From Modestobacter sp. (GTDB lineage Bacteria; Actinomycetota; Actinomycetes; Mycobacteriales; Geodermatophilaceae): DNA of 20,896 bases. Shown here one piece after another: positions 7,450 through 15,383 of this stretch (the first letter of the stretch is position 1; each line of letters starts with the position of its first letter). The stretch lies in contig JAOPWO010000154.1 of NCBI GenBank assembly GCA_025965635.1, positions 1 to 20,896 on the forward strand, in the 5' to 3' direction. The notes beneath the pieces were generated by a model. It had not been told where the DNA came from. It saw only the letters and a program-made list of their open reading frames with translations, and searched no databases. The translations under genes and the position numbers were made by a program.

Positions 7450-8841
7450 GTGACGATGCCAGGTGCACAGGCCAACCACCGCGCCCTCGTCCCGGTCCTG
7501 CTGTACGTGGTCCTGCTGGTCGCCGTCATCAGCAGCCTCGGGGCGCCGCTGATCCCGGCGATCGCGGCGGCCAACGACGTCTCGGTCAGCAGCGCCCAGT
7601 GGGCGCTGACCGTGACGCTGGTCGTGGGCGCGGTCGCCACCCCGGTCCTCGGCCGGCTGGGGGACGGGCCACGGCGGCGCACCGTCGTGCTCGGGGTGCT
7701 GGCCGTGGTGCTGCTGGGCAGCGTGCTGGCCGCGCTGCCGCTGGGACTGGGCGTGACGATCGCCGGGCGGGCGCTGCAGGGGCTGGGGCTGGGGCTGACG
7801 CCGCTGGCCATCGCCACCGCCCGCACCGCGCTGGTCGGTGGGCGGTCGCGGTCGACGATGGCGGCGTTGTCGGTCGCCGTCACGGCCGGGGTGGGGCTGG
7901 GCTACCCGGTGACCGGGTTCATCGCCGAGGTCGGCGGGGTGCACGCCGCGTTCTGGTTCGGCGCGCTCGCCAGCCTCGGCGCCCTGGTCGCCGCCGCGGT
8001 GGTGTACCCGCCGTCGGAGCCGGTGCCGCCGCGCCGGCTGGACGTCGCCGGGGCGCTGCTGCTGGGGCTGGGCCTGACGGCGGGGCTGCTGGCGCTGAGC
8101 GAGGGCGAGCCGCAGGGGTGGACGTCACGGGGCGTGGTCGGCCTGGCGGTGCTCGCCGTCCTGACCCTGGCCGCCTGGGTGGTCTGGCAGCTGCGCGCGG
8201 ACGCGCCGCTGGTCGACCTGCGGCTGGCCCGGGACCGCAGCACGGCCATCGCGCACGCCACCGCCGTGCTCGCCGGCCTGGCCAACTACCTGCTGCTGGC
8301 CTCGGCGCCCCGGCTGGCGCAGACCCCGGGGTCGACGGGGTACGGCTTCGGCACCTCGATCGCCGTCGCCGGGCTGGTCCTGCTGCCGTTCTCGGCGGCC
8401 AGCGTGCTGGGCGGCCTGCTGTCCAGGCCGCTGGACCGGCGCGCCGGGCCGCGCGCGGTGCTGTCGGTGGGCGCGCTGGTGCTCGGCGTCGGGCTGGCGC
8501 TGTTCGGGCTGGTCCGGGACGACCTGTGGCAGCTGTTCGCCGGGAGCGCGGTGTCCGGCCTCGGCGTCGGGTACATGTTCGCGGCGCTGCCCGGGGTGAT
8601 CGTCGGCGCCGTCCCGGTGCGGGAGACCGGCAGCGCGATGAGCCTGAACCAGGTGCTGCGCTACATCGGCTTCGCGATCGGCAGCGCGCTGAGCGCCACC
8701 CTGCTGGAGGCAGCCACCCCTGCCGGGGCGGCGTACCCCACCACCGGTGGGTACACCGCGATCGCCCTGGTGGGCTGCGGGGTGTGCCTGGCGATGGCCG
8801 CACTGACGGTCTTCCTGCCGGCACAGGCACCCCGGCGCTGA
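7450..8841 (+). CDS. MFS drug-type exporter, DHA2 (EmrB/QacA-like) family
   Basis: A 463-residue transporter with about 14 hydrophobic segments, as in the DHA2 group of proton-driven exporters. Motif A is GRLGDGPRRR (68-77), and an antiporter-type motif C appears as GVGLGYPVTGF (147-157). A charged loop with PPSEPVPPRRLDVAG near 191-205 separates the halves. The start could be GTG at 7450 or ATG at 7456; only two residues differ. It is divergent from the GH13 gene with 32 bp between starts, so the two may be controlled together, though nothing in the sequences links their functions. It ends in a hairpin shared with the convergent cyclase gene. Confidence 0.92.
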   Translation: MTMPGAQANHRALVPVLLYVVLLVAVISSLGAPLIPAIAAANDVSVSSAQWALTVTLVVGAVATPVLGRLGDGPRRRTVVLGVLAVVLLGSVLAALPLGLGVTIAGRALQGLGLGLTPLAIATARTALVGGRSRSTMAALSVAVTAGVGLGYPVTGFIAEVGGVHAAFWFGALASLGALVAAAVVYPPSEPVPPRRLDVAGALLLGLGLTAGLLALSEGEPQGWTSRGVVGLAVLAVLTLAAWVVWQLRADAPLVDLRLARDRSTAIAHATAVLAGLANYLLLASAPRLAQTPGSTGYGFGTSIAVAGLVLLPFSAASVLGGLLSRPLDRRAGPRAVLSVGALVLGVGLALFGLVRDDLWQLFAGSAVSGLGVGYMFAALPGVIVGAVPVRETGSAMSLNQVLRYIGFAIGSALSATLLEAATPAGAAYPTTGGYTAIALVGCGVCLAMAALTVFLPAQAPRR

Positions 8842-8842
8842 G

Positions 8843-8865
8843 CCGGGCTGCGCTGCTCAGCCCGG
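8843..8865. terminator. Bidirectional terminator hairpin between convergent genes
   Basis: Arms CCGGGCTG (8843-8850) and CAGCCCGG (8858-8865) pair perfectly over 8 bp around a 7-nt loop. It starts right after the exporter stop (8839-8841) and covers the cyclase stop at 8857-8859, so it can serve both strands. Confidence 0.6.
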
Positions 8866-9780
8866 GATGCGGACGGTGACCTGCGGGGTCCGCGGGCGGG
8901 TGCGCCGCCGGCGGGTCTTGGAGCCGTACATGTCTCGGTCGGCGCGGGCCATCAGCTCGTCGGGGTCGTCACCGGTTCGGCCGGTCGCGCTGCCGACGCT
9001 GACCCCGACCGACACCGGCCCCACCGACGTCTGCACCGGCTCCCGCATGCCGCGGGTGATCCGGCGGGCCAGCCCCTGCAGTGCCGCCGGGTCGGTGCCC
9101 GGGGTGAGCAGCACGAACTCGTCGCCGCCGAGCCGGGCGACGATGTCGTCCGGGCCGGAGAGCCGCTGCAGCCTGGCGGCCAGCTCGACCAGCAGCTGGT
9201 CGCCGGCGGCGTGGCCGTGCCGGTCGTTCACGCTCTTGAACTGGTCGACGTCGCAGAACAGCAGTCCGCAGCCGTCGCCCTTCTCCGCGTCGAGGTGCTG
9301 CTGCAGCCCGGCGAACACGACCCGCCGGTTGTACACGCCGGTCAGCGGGTCGGTGCTGGCCTGGCGGTGGCTCAGCGCCTCACGCTCGCGCTGCTCGGTC
9401 ACGTCGGCGCCGACGAAGGCCGTGGCGTAGGGGCGACCGTCCCCGTCGGCGAGCACGCTGGTGTGCAGCGCGACCCGCCGCCGGACGTCGCCGGCGGCCA
9501 GCCACTCCACCTCGGCCGGGATCAGGCTCCCGCCGACCACCGCGTCGGCGACGGCGACCCGGGCCAGTGCCCGCTCCTCCGGCACGACCAGCACGTCCCA
9601 CAGGACGCGTTCCCGCAGGTCCGTGGCCGGCCGGCCGGTGAAGCGCTCGAGCGCCGGGTTGACCAGCAGGATCCGGCCGGCACCGTCGACCACGCAGATC
9701 AGCGAGTCGGTGGCGCCGACCAGGGCCAGCGACAACTCCGCGGCCGACCGGGAGGGGGCAGGGCCCGGCGTTCCGCTCAC
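8857..9780 (-). CDS. PAS-GGDEF diguanylate cyclase
   Basis: Makes cyclic di-GMP from two GTP in the cytoplasm; no membrane segment is present. From the GTG at 9778-9780 it is 307 residues: a PAS sensor at about 15-130 (SLICVVDGAGRILLVN ... AFVGADVTEQ), a short linker, then the GGDEF domain at about 140-285. The active-site GGDEF (218-222) and the metal Asp in FCDVDQF (D177) are present. The inhibitory I-site is lost: the position of Arg in RxxD is Gly (GPDD before IVARLGGDEF). The C-terminus is basic (KTRRRRTRPR). Start choice: the frame is open to an ATG at 9873, but a perfect GGAGGAGG at 9786-9793 sits 5 nt before the GTG, and the upstream 31 codons use rare AGG, TCA and CGA. Confidence 0.9.
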   Translation of the reverse strand: MSGTPGPAPSRSAAELSLALVGATDSLICVVDGAGRILLVNPALERFTGRPATDLRERVLWDVLVVPEERALARVAVADAVVGGSLIPAEVEWLAAGDVRRRVALHTSVLADGDGRPYATAFVGADVTEQREREALSHRQASTDPLTGVYNRRVVFAGLQQHLDAEKGDGCGLLFCDVDQFKSVNDRHGHAAGDQLLVELAARLQRLSGPDDIVARLGGDEFVLLTPGTDPAALQGLARRITRGMREPVQTSVGPVSVGVSVGSATGRTGDDPDELMARADRDMYGSKTRRRRTRPRTPQVTVRIPG

Positions 9781-9785
9781 CGTCG

Positions 9786-9793
9786 CCTCCTCC
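9786..9793 (-). promoter_or_regulatory. Strong ribosome binding site that fixes the cyclase start
   Basis: GGAGGAGG on the minus strand, 5 nt upstream of the GTG at 9778-9780. It would be wasted inside a coding region if the longer ATG start at 9873 were used. Confidence 0.7.
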
Positions 9794-9951
9794 GGTCGGC
9801 GGCCCGACGGGCCTGGCCTGGTCGGGTCCGGGACCGGGTCTCCCCGGTCGGACTCCGCTGACCTGATGGTCATCGGCCGTGCGGAGGCCGGGCTGGCACC
9901 GTCCGCCGGCCGCCTCCCTCCGAGGAGGGATGCGGGACCGCACCGCGGGGA

Positions 9952-12900
9952 TCAGACCGGGGCGGAGGCCTCCACCGGGCGCTCCTCCGTCGCCGTGTCC
10001 GGTGTCCCGGCGGCCGCCCGCCGGGCCCGCCGGGCGGCCCGCTCCTCCCGCCGCGTCTCCAGCGACGTGTAGAGCACCGGCACCAGCACCAGGGTGAGCA
10101 CGGTGGAGCTGATCAGCCCGCCGATGACCACCAGCGCCAGCGGCTGGGAGATGAACACCCCGCCGCCGGTCAGCCCCACCGCCATCGGGGTCAGCGCCAG
10201 CACGGTGGCCGCCGCCGTCATCACGATCGGCCGCAGGCGCTTGCGGGCGCCCTCGGTGACCGCCTCGGCCACGCTGCGGCCGCGCTCCCGGTACTGGTTG
10301 ACCAGGTCGATGAGCACGATCGCGTTGGTCACCACGATGCCGATGAGCATCAGCACGCCGATCAGCGCCGGCACGCCCAGCGGGGTGCCGGTGAGCAGCA
10401 GCATCAGCAGCGCGCCGGTGGCCGCGAACGGCACAGAGACCAGCAGGATCAGCGGCTGGGCGAGGCTGCGGAAGGTCGCCACCATCACCAGGTAGACGAT
10501 CACCACCGCGATCGCCAGCGCCAGGCCGAGGTCACCGAACGCGTCGCTCTGGTCGGCCGCCACACCGCCGACCGACACCTCCACCCCGGTCGGCAGGTCC
10601 AGCCGGTCCAACGCGGCCTGCAGGGCCGCGGTGAGGGTGCCCAGGTCCGAGCCCTCCGGGGTGGCCGAGATGGTCGCGCTGCGCTCGCCGTCCACCCGGC
10701 TGATCGAGCTGGCCGCCTCCACCTGCTCGACCGAGGCCAGCCGCTCCAGCGGCACCAGCCCGGTCGGCGTGGGCAGCAGGACCGCGCGCAGCCCCGCCAC
10801 GCCCTGCGGCTGCTGGGTCGGGTCGAGGTACACCGGGGTCGCCTCGTCCGCGACGTCGATCGACCCGATCGGCACCGCGGTGGTCAGCCCGGCCAGCGTG
10901 CGGGTCACCGCCGCCTCGGTGAGGCCGGCCCGGGCAGCGGCGGCCGGGTCGACGACCACCTGGACGACGGGCAGCCCGGCGGACAGGTCGTTGGTGACGT
11001 CGGTGGCGCCCTCGACGCCCGCCACCGCCCGCTGCACCTCGTCGGCGGCAGCAGCCAGCGCAGCCGGGTCGCCGGCCTGCACCAGCACGTCGACGGTGGA
11101 GCTGCCGAAGCCCGAGCCGGCCGTCGCGACGGTCACCGTCCCGACGTCGTCCCGCCCCTCGGCGGCCGCGCGGATGTCGTCGCCGGCCTGCTCCGGGTCG
11201 GCGTCCTCGGCCAGCGTGAGCGCGAACGTGGCCCGCGGTGTCCCGCCGCCTCCCGAGAAGGCGGCGATGCCGCCGGCCGAGCCGACGGTGGTCTGCACCG
11301 TCTCGACGCCGCGGACGTCGGCCAGCGCCGTCTCCAGCGTGCGGGCCCGCTCGTCCTGGGCGGCCAGGCTGGTACCGGTCGGGTACTCGGCGGTCACCGT
11401 GACGGTGTCCTGGCCCGAGTCGCCGATGAAGTTGGTCTGCAGCAAGGGCGTCATGGCCAGCGTGCCGATGAATACAGCCACAGCACCGACCACGGTCCAG
11501 CGGCGGTGCGCCACCACCCAGCGCAGCGCCGGGAGGTACAGCCGCTGCAACCAGGTGCGCCGCTCGGCCGCCTCCGCCTCGGCGCGCGCCCGCTCGAGCT
11601 CGGCGGGATCCGCCCGGTCCTGCTCCGGCGCCTTGAGGAACGCCGAGGCGACCACCGGGACGATGGTCAGCGAGACCACCAGCGAGGCGAGCAGGGCGAT
11701 GGCGATGGTCAGCGCGAAGGGCCGGAAGAGCTCACCGACCAGCCCGCCGACCAGCGCGATGGGCAGGAAGACGGCCGCCGTGGCGATCGTCGAGGAGGTG
11801 ATGGCGCCGGACACCTCGCGGACGCCGCCGATGATCGCCCGGCTGCGGGCCTCGCCGTAGGACAGGTGCCGCTTGATGTTCTCGATGACCACGATCGAGT
11901 CGTCGACCACCCGGCCGATCGAGACGGTGAGCGCGCCGAGGGTGAGGATGTTGAGCGAGAAGCCGGCGACCTGCAGCCCGATGAACGTCACGCACAGCGA
12001 GACCGGGATGGAGATCGCCGAGATCAGCGTCGAGCGCACCGAGGCGAGGAACACCAGGATCACGATCAGGGCGAACAGCAGGCCCAGGCCGCCCTCTGTG
12101 GCCAGCCCGCTGATCGACTCATCGATGAAGGGCGCCTGGTCGAACACCACGGTCACCGTGCTGCCCGCCCCCAGCGCCGCACGCACGTCCGGCATGAGGT
12201 CCTCGACGGCGTGCGAGATGTCGACGGTGTTCCCGTCGGGGGCCTGGGTGAGCCCGATCGCGAGGGCCTGCTGCCCGTCGACCCGCGAGTAGGAGGTGGC
12301 CGGCGCCTCGCCCAGCACGACGTCGGCGACCGCACCCAGCGTGGTCACCCGACCGGCGGTGCCGATCAGCGGCACGGCCTGCAGGTCCTCGACCGACGCC
12401 AGTCGCGAGCCGGCCTGGACCGACAGGGTCTGGTCGCCGGTGGTCAGCGTGCCGGCCGGGACGACGACGCCGTTGTCCTGCAGCACCGTGGTCACCGAGG
12501 TCGGCGGCACCCCGGCCGCACCGAGCGCGGCAGCGTCCAGGGTGATCTGCACCCGCGGCTCGCTGGCGCCGCTGACGCTGACGTCGCGGACACCGTCGAT
12601 CCCCTCGAACAGCGGGACGACGGCCGAGTCGATCCGGTCGGCGAGCTCCGCGGCGCTGCCGGGCCCGGCCACCGCCAGCTGGACCACCGGGAAGTCGGCC
12701 AGCGAGCCGGCGAAGACCTGCGGCTCGACCTCGGCGGGCAGCTGCGCCTGGACCCGGCTCACCGCGGTCTGCAGCGCACTGGTCGCCCGGTCCAGGTCCG
12801 AGCCGTACTCGAGTTCGACGGCGACCGTGGCCAGGCCCGTGCTGGCCGTCGAGGTGGTGGCCAACACGCCCTCGACCGAGGAGATGGCCTGCTCCAGCGG

Positions 12901-13098
12901 GGCGACGACCTGGCGCTCGACCACGTCCGGTGAGGCGCCGGGCTGGGTGGCGACCACGGCGGCGGCCGGGATCTGCAGGGACGGGATCAGTTCCTGCTTC
13001 AGCGACCCGGCGGACACCAGGCCGAAGACGAGGACCGCGATCGTGACCAGGGCGACGAGCGCTCGGTTGCGCAGGGACAGGACGGCGAGACGGGACAC
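9952..13098 (-). CDS. RND-family efflux transporter, permease subunit (AcrB/SwrC-like)
   Basis: A 1048-residue proton-driven exporter of the resistance-nodulation-division family. Helix 1 is at about 12-30, the first periplasm-side domain at about 31-335, then a helix bundle; the same plan repeats from about residue 530. Helix 4 keeps the proton-relay pair D399-D400 in GRVVDDSIVVIENI. The helix 10 equivalent reads IGIVVTNAIVLID, with Thr where AcrB has its essential Lys, as in Gram-positive SwrC-type pumps. An acidic/basic coil (about 495-515) links the halves, and the C-terminal tail is Arg/Ala-rich. No membrane-fusion or outer-membrane partner gene is present, as expected in a Gram-positive. 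The GTG start has TGAGGAA at 13104-13110, 5 nt away. Substrate unknown. Confidence 0.95.
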   Translation of the reverse strand: MSRLAVLSLRNRALVALVTIAVLVFGLVSAGSLKQELIPSLQIPAAAVVATQPGASPDVVERQVVAPLEQAISSVEGVLATTSTASTGLATVAVELEYGSDLDRATSALQTAVSRVQAQLPAEVEPQVFAGSLADFPVVQLAVAGPGSAAELADRIDSAVVPLFEGIDGVRDVSVSGASEPRVQITLDAAALGAAGVPPTSVTTVLQDNGVVVPAGTLTTGDQTLSVQAGSRLASVEDLQAVPLIGTAGRVTTLGAVADVVLGEAPATSYSRVDGQQALAIGLTQAPDGNTVDISHAVEDLMPDVRAALGAGSTVTVVFDQAPFIDESISGLATEGGLGLLFALIVILVFLASVRSTLISAISIPVSLCVTFIGLQVAGFSLNILTLGALTVSIGRVVDDSIVVIENIKRHLSYGEARSRAIIGGVREVSGAITSSTIATAAVFLPIALVGGLVGELFRPFALTIAIALLASLVVSLTIVPVVASAFLKAPEQDRADPAELERARAEAEAAERRTWLQRLYLPALRWVVAHRRWTVVGAVAVFIGTLAMTPLLQTNFIGDSGQDTVTVTAEYPTGTSLAAQDERARTLETALADVRGVETVQTTVGSAGGIAAFSGGGGTPRATFALTLAEDADPEQAGDDIRAAAEGRDDVGTVTVATAGSGFGSSTVDVLVQAGDPAALAAAADEVQRAVAGVEGATDVTNDLSAGLPVVQVVVDPAAAARAGLTEAAVTRTLAGLTTAVPIGSIDVADEATPVYLDPTQQPQGVAGLRAVLLPTPTGLVPLERLASVEQVEAASSISRVDGERSATISATPEGSDLGTLTAALQAALDRLDLPTGVEVSVGGVAADQSDAFGDLGLALAIAVVIVYLVMVATFRSLAQPLILLVSVPFAATGALLMLLLTGTPLGVPALIGVLMLIGIVVTNAIVLIDLVNQYRERGRSVAEAVTEGARKRLRPIVMTAAATVLALTPMAVGLTGGGVFISQPLALVVIGGLISSTVLTLVLVPVLYTSLETRREERAARRARRAAAGTPDTATEERPVEASAPV

Positions 13099-13157
13099 GC
13101 GGGTTCCTCACGGATCAGGACGGTCGGCGTCCGGAGTAGTTGCTGGACACAAACTAA

Positions 13158-13185
13158 AGGACCACCAGCGTGGTTCTCCGGAGAA
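13158..13185. promoter_or_regulatory. Two overlapping palindromes upstream of the RND gene
   Basis: AGGACCACCAGCGTGGTTCT (13158-13177) is an inverted repeat with one mismatched pair around a 4-nt centre. TTCTCCGGAGAA (13174-13185) is a perfect 12-bp palindrome that shares four bases with it. They lie 60-87 bp before the RND start, next to a minus-strand TAGTTT (13151-13156) that could be a -10 box. Efflux pumps are often controlled by TetR or MarR proteins at such sites, but no such gene is in the window. Confidence 0.4.
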
Positions 13186-13218
13186 GGCGCCGTGCCGGAC
13201 GCGTCGCGCTGCCCGGGC

Positions 13219-13423
13219 ATGAGCCCGGCCTCCGCCGGGTCTGCGCAGCCGGGCGCCGAGGTCGGCGAGCACGCCCGGCGGGCGGAGCTCGCCCGGTGGC
13301 TGTCCACGTCGCTGCCGTCGAGCAGCTGCGCTGCCCGACCGTCCTGTGATCGAGGGCCGTGCCACCCCGCACCACCTCGGTGACCTGCTCGTGATCAGCA
13401 CGGCCCGCAGCCACACCGGCTGA
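13219..13423 (+). pseudogene. Possible decayed small gene, DUF2795-like
   Basis: Pieces that look like protein appear in three successive frames: EVGEHARRAELARWLSTSL (from an open frame at 13219), AAVEQLR, then LPDRPVIEGRATPHHLGD ending in TGA at 13421-13423. Joined, they resemble actinobacterial DUF2795 proteins (ARAELARHL...LRxLPDRxY) lacking about 25 central residues. This comparison is from memory and weak; the fragments may be chance. Confidence 0.25.
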
Positions 13424-13441
13424 GGGGGCCGTTCCTCCCGG

Positions 13442-13849
13442 TCAGGGGCGCGGCCGGCCGAGCAGCGCGGTCATCTCGGGCAGCTCGAAGAACGCCGCGG
13501 TGGCCCGGGCGCTGGGCTGACCGGCGTCGGGGTCCGCGCCGGCGGCCATCAGGTGCCGCACGGTGTCGGCCGACTGCTTGAACACGGCCGCGGCCAGCGG
13601 CGTCTGCCCGCGGTCGTTGATCCGGCTGTGGTCCGCGCCGTGCGCCAGCAGCACCGCCACGGTGTCCGGGTGGCCGTGGTATGCCGCCAGGATCAGCAGC
13701 GTGTCGCCCTTGTCGTTGGTGAGGTTGGCCGGCACGCCCGCGTCCAGGTAGCCGGCGAGGTCCTCGGTGGCGCCCGCGCGGGCGAGGTCGAAGACCCGTC
13801 CGGCCAGTGCGATGACCTCGGGGTCGATGGGGCCCGGCTGTTCGCTCAC
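13442..13849 (-). CDS. Ankyrin-repeat protein
   Basis: A 135-residue soluble protein. Two clear ankyrin units are visible: KGDTLLILAAYHGHPDTVAVLLAHGADHS (47-75, shown in parts: KGDTLLILAAYHGHP then DTVAVLLAHGADHS) and RGQTPLAAAVF...VRHLMAAGADPDAG (80-110). Degenerate flanking repeats sit at about 14-40 and 113-131. Such proteins work by binding a partner protein; no partner is evident. The frame runs further upstream, but the GTG at 13847-13849 is preferred because the family-like sequence begins there and a TACCCT box lies 7 nt before it. It follows the dienelactone hydrolase on the same strand with a 37-bp gap, too short for much but the apparent promoter. Confidence 0.88.
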   Translation of the reverse strand: MSEQPGPIDPEVIALAGRVFDLARAGATEDLAGYLDAGVPANLTNDKGDTLLILAAYHGHPDTVAVLLAHGADHSRINDRGQTPLAAAVFKQSADTVRHLMAAGADPDAGQPSARATAAFFELPEMTALLGRPRP

Positions 13850-13856
13850 GACCGGA

Positions 13857-13862
13857 AGGGTA
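13857..13862 (-). promoter_or_regulatory. -10-like TACCCT box of the ankyrin gene
   Basis: It lies 7 nt before the GTG at 13849, with no Shine-Dalgarno sequence; this fits a leaderless transcript starting inside the 37-bp gap. Confidence 0.35.
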
Positions 13863-13886
13863 GGCGACCGGCCGGGCCCCCTGCCC

Positions 13887-14639
13887 TCAGCGGGCGGCCA
13901 CCCGGTCGGTGAGCGCCAGCACGTGCTGCCACGCGTCGGCGCAGGCCTCGGCCCACTCGCCGAACGCCCGGTCGAAGAAGGAGTGCGGCGCGCCGTCGTA
14001 GACGACCGCGTCGACGTCCGCACCGGCCGCCCGCATCGTCCCGGCCAGTGCCAGCTGGTCCGCGACGGGGGTGGCGCTGTCCGCGCCGGCGATCAGCAGG
14101 ACCGTGGGCTTCGCCGCCCGGGCGGCGGCATCCCCCACCAGGGCGGGCCGGCCGTAGAAGCCGGCACAGCCGGCCAGGTCCAGTGCGCCGCCCGACTGCC
14201 GCCACGAGTGGCTGCCGCCGAAGCAGAACCCGACGGTGACCACCGGCAGGGCCGGGTCGGTCCGGCTGCGCAGGTACTCGATGCCGGCGGTGATGTCGGC
14301 GTCGATCCCCGCCTCGGTGGTCTGCGGGATGTGCGGCTGCCACTCGAACTCCTCGCCGCGGGTGCCGTTCTCGGCCGGCCCGGCGGTGCGCCCGAACCAG
14401 TCCAGCGCGACGGCCGGGAGGCCCGCCTCGGCGAACCGCTCGGCGAGCGCGACGTAGTAGGGGTGCAGGCCGCGGATGTCGGGCAGCACGACGACGCCGG
14501 CGCGGGCGGGGGCGGCCGGCGCGGCGTAGGCCGCGGACAACTGGTTCCCGTCGGCGGCGGTCAGCGTCAGGAGACCGCGTTCGGCGACATCGCCGGAACG
14601 GGGAGGGGCGGGCGGGCGGCTGTCGTGGTCGTGACACAT
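13887..14639 (-). CDS. Dienelactone hydrolase family protein
   Basis: A 250-residue alpha/beta hydrolase of the dienelactone hydrolase family, which opens lactones or esters in aromatic breakdown and related paths. The catalytic triad is visible: nucleophile C139 in GFCFGGSHS, D187 in AGADSATP and H219 in APHSFFD. The opening MCHDHDSRPPAPP is characteristic of actinobacterial members and supports the ATG at 14637-14639 over an upstream start that would add 14 residues. Upstream is a near -10 box TAGACA 7 nt before the ATG and no ribosome site. No other aromatic pathway genes are here, so the true substrate is unknown. Confidence 0.92.
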   Translation of the reverse strand: MCHDHDSRPPAPPRSGDVAERGLLTLTAADGNQLSAAYAAPAAPARAGVVVLPDIRGLHPYYVALAERFAEAGLPAVALDWFGRTAGPAENGTRGEEFEWQPHIPQTTEAGIDADITAGIEYLRSRTDPALPVVTVGFCFGGSHSWRQSGGALDLAGCAGFYGRPALVGDAAARAAKPTVLLIAGADSATPVADQLALAGTMRAAGADVDAVVYDGAPHSFFDRAFGEWAEACADAWQHVLALTDRVAAR

Positions 14640-14665
14640 GCCCGGATGTCTACCGGCGCGGCCCC

Positions 14666-14679
14666 GGCCCCGCAGGGCC
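14666..14679. repeat. Short hairpin between the unknown helical gene and the hydrolase
   Basis: GGCCC-CGCA-GGGCC forms a 5-bp stem with a 4-nt loop, 17 nt after the upstream gene's stop codon. It is a weak terminator candidate. Confidence 0.3.
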
Positions 14680-14695
14680 ACCCCTCGGACGCGCC

Positions 14696-15244
14696 TCAGG
14701 CGGAGGTGTCGGCGTCCGCGACCGAGCCGGCGTCACCGCCGAACAGCTCGGCGGCGATCTCCCGGCGAGCGTCGGTCGCCCACTCGTACTGCCGGTTGGC
14801 CTGCTCGATGAGCCGGTCGAACAGCGCGGCGTCGATCCGCGGCTCCACGTCGGCCGCGATCCGCATGGTCTCGAAGCCGCTGCGCTTGCCCCGGACCGCC
14901 GAGGCGAGGAACTCGAACTCCACCAGCGAGCTCAGCGGCGACCGGGACAGCAGGCTGCCGTTGAGCTTCACCCGGCTGGCCTTCTCCGCGACCCACGCGG
15001 CGGCCTGCTTGTACTGGCGCACCGGGAACTCCAGCGCCGCCATGGTGGAGGACAGCGCGGCCTTCTCCTCGCGCAGCTCCCCGAGCAGCTGCCGCAGCTC
15101 GGCCTCGTACCGGGTCCCCCGGTGCGCGCCGATCATCCGGGCGACCAACTCGATCCCGCCGGTGGCGGCGGCGACGTGGTCGTTGCAGTAGACCGCGAGC
15201 AGGTCGGGGTGGCCGACGCCGACGGGGCTCGGGGTACCGGTCAC
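14696..15244 (-). CDS. Conserved actinobacterial helical protein, unknown function
   Basis: A 182-residue protein, mostly helical, with no membrane segment. The opening LLAVYCNDHVAAATGGIEL, the REEKAALSSTMAAL helix and AAAWVAEKASRVKLNGSL match a protein type I recall as common but unnamed in actinobacteria. The acidic/His helix pattern (NDH, ELR, EEK) hints at a ferritin-like four-helix bundle, but a complete di-iron motif is not obvious. The GTG start (15242-15244) has GAGGAG at 15250-15255, 5 nt away. It is divergent from the HTH-MurA gene over 139 bp and precedes the hydrolase on its own strand by 56 bp. Confidence 0.85.
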   Translation of the reverse strand: MTGTPSPVGVGHPDLLAVYCNDHVAAATGGIELVARMIGAHRGTRYEAELRQLLGELREEKAALSSTMAALEFPVRQYKQAAAWVAEKASRVKLNGSLLSRSPLSSLVEFEFLASAVRGKRSGFETMRIAADVEPRIDAALFDRLIEQANRQYEWATDARREIAAELFGGDAGSVADADTSA

Positions 15245-15268
15245 GGGCTCTCCTCGATCGGGGGGTGG

Positions 15269-15285
15269 CGGGCGCGGCGCGCCCG
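15269..15285. repeat. Inverted repeat in the leader of the unknown helical gene
   Basis: CGGGCGC and GCGCCCG pair over 7 bp around a 3-nt loop, 14-30 nt upstream of the ribosome site. It could fold in the mRNA leader; function unknown. Confidence 0.3.
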
Positions 15286-15355
15286 CGGACCCATCCTGGC
15301 TGGTACGGCGGGAACTGGCATCCGTCCCGTGCCCCCCGCCTCGCGACGGGAAACG

Positions 15356-15376
15356 ATCTCACCTGTGAGATACGGT
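15356..15376 (+). promoter_or_regulatory. Perfect palindrome overlapping the -10 box of the HTH-MurA gene
   Basis: ATCTCAC (15356-15362) and GTGAGAT (15365-15371) are perfect inverted arms around CT. The last T starts a TACGGT box (15371-15376), which is 7 nt before the ATG at 15384; there is no ribosome site, so the mRNA is probably leaderless. A protein bound to the palindrome would block polymerase. The obvious candidate is the XRE domain of the gene itself. Confidence 0.6.
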
Positions 15377-15383
15377 CCGCGCG

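Larger units (their letters stand above)
13099..13441. other. 343-bp gap between the RND and ankyrin genes
   Basis: This stretch holds the RND ribosome site, the only A/T-rich patch nearby (13149-13158), two overlapping palindromes (13158-13185) and a probable decayed gene (13219-13423). No intact frame here looks like a real protein. Confidence 0.6.

Noticed and set aside
7418..7468. The GTG at 7468 as the GH13 start
   Set aside because: It would overlap the first codons of the divergent exporter and add a basic, non-conserved leader; the GTG at 7417 begins right at the conserved PDWVQDAVWWHVYP.
9916..9929. CCCTCCGAGGAGGG palindrome after the RND gene as its terminator
   Set aside because: The perfect pairing leaves only a 2-nt centre, so a stable hairpin would have at most a short 5-bp stem; support is too weak to list.
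13192..13383. A 63-codon GTG-started plus-strand frame as an intact small gene
   Set aside because: Only its middle (EHARRAELARWLSTSL) looks protein-like; the rest is Cys/Pro/Ser-rich text and the likely continuation is in other frames, so I list a possible pseudogene instead.
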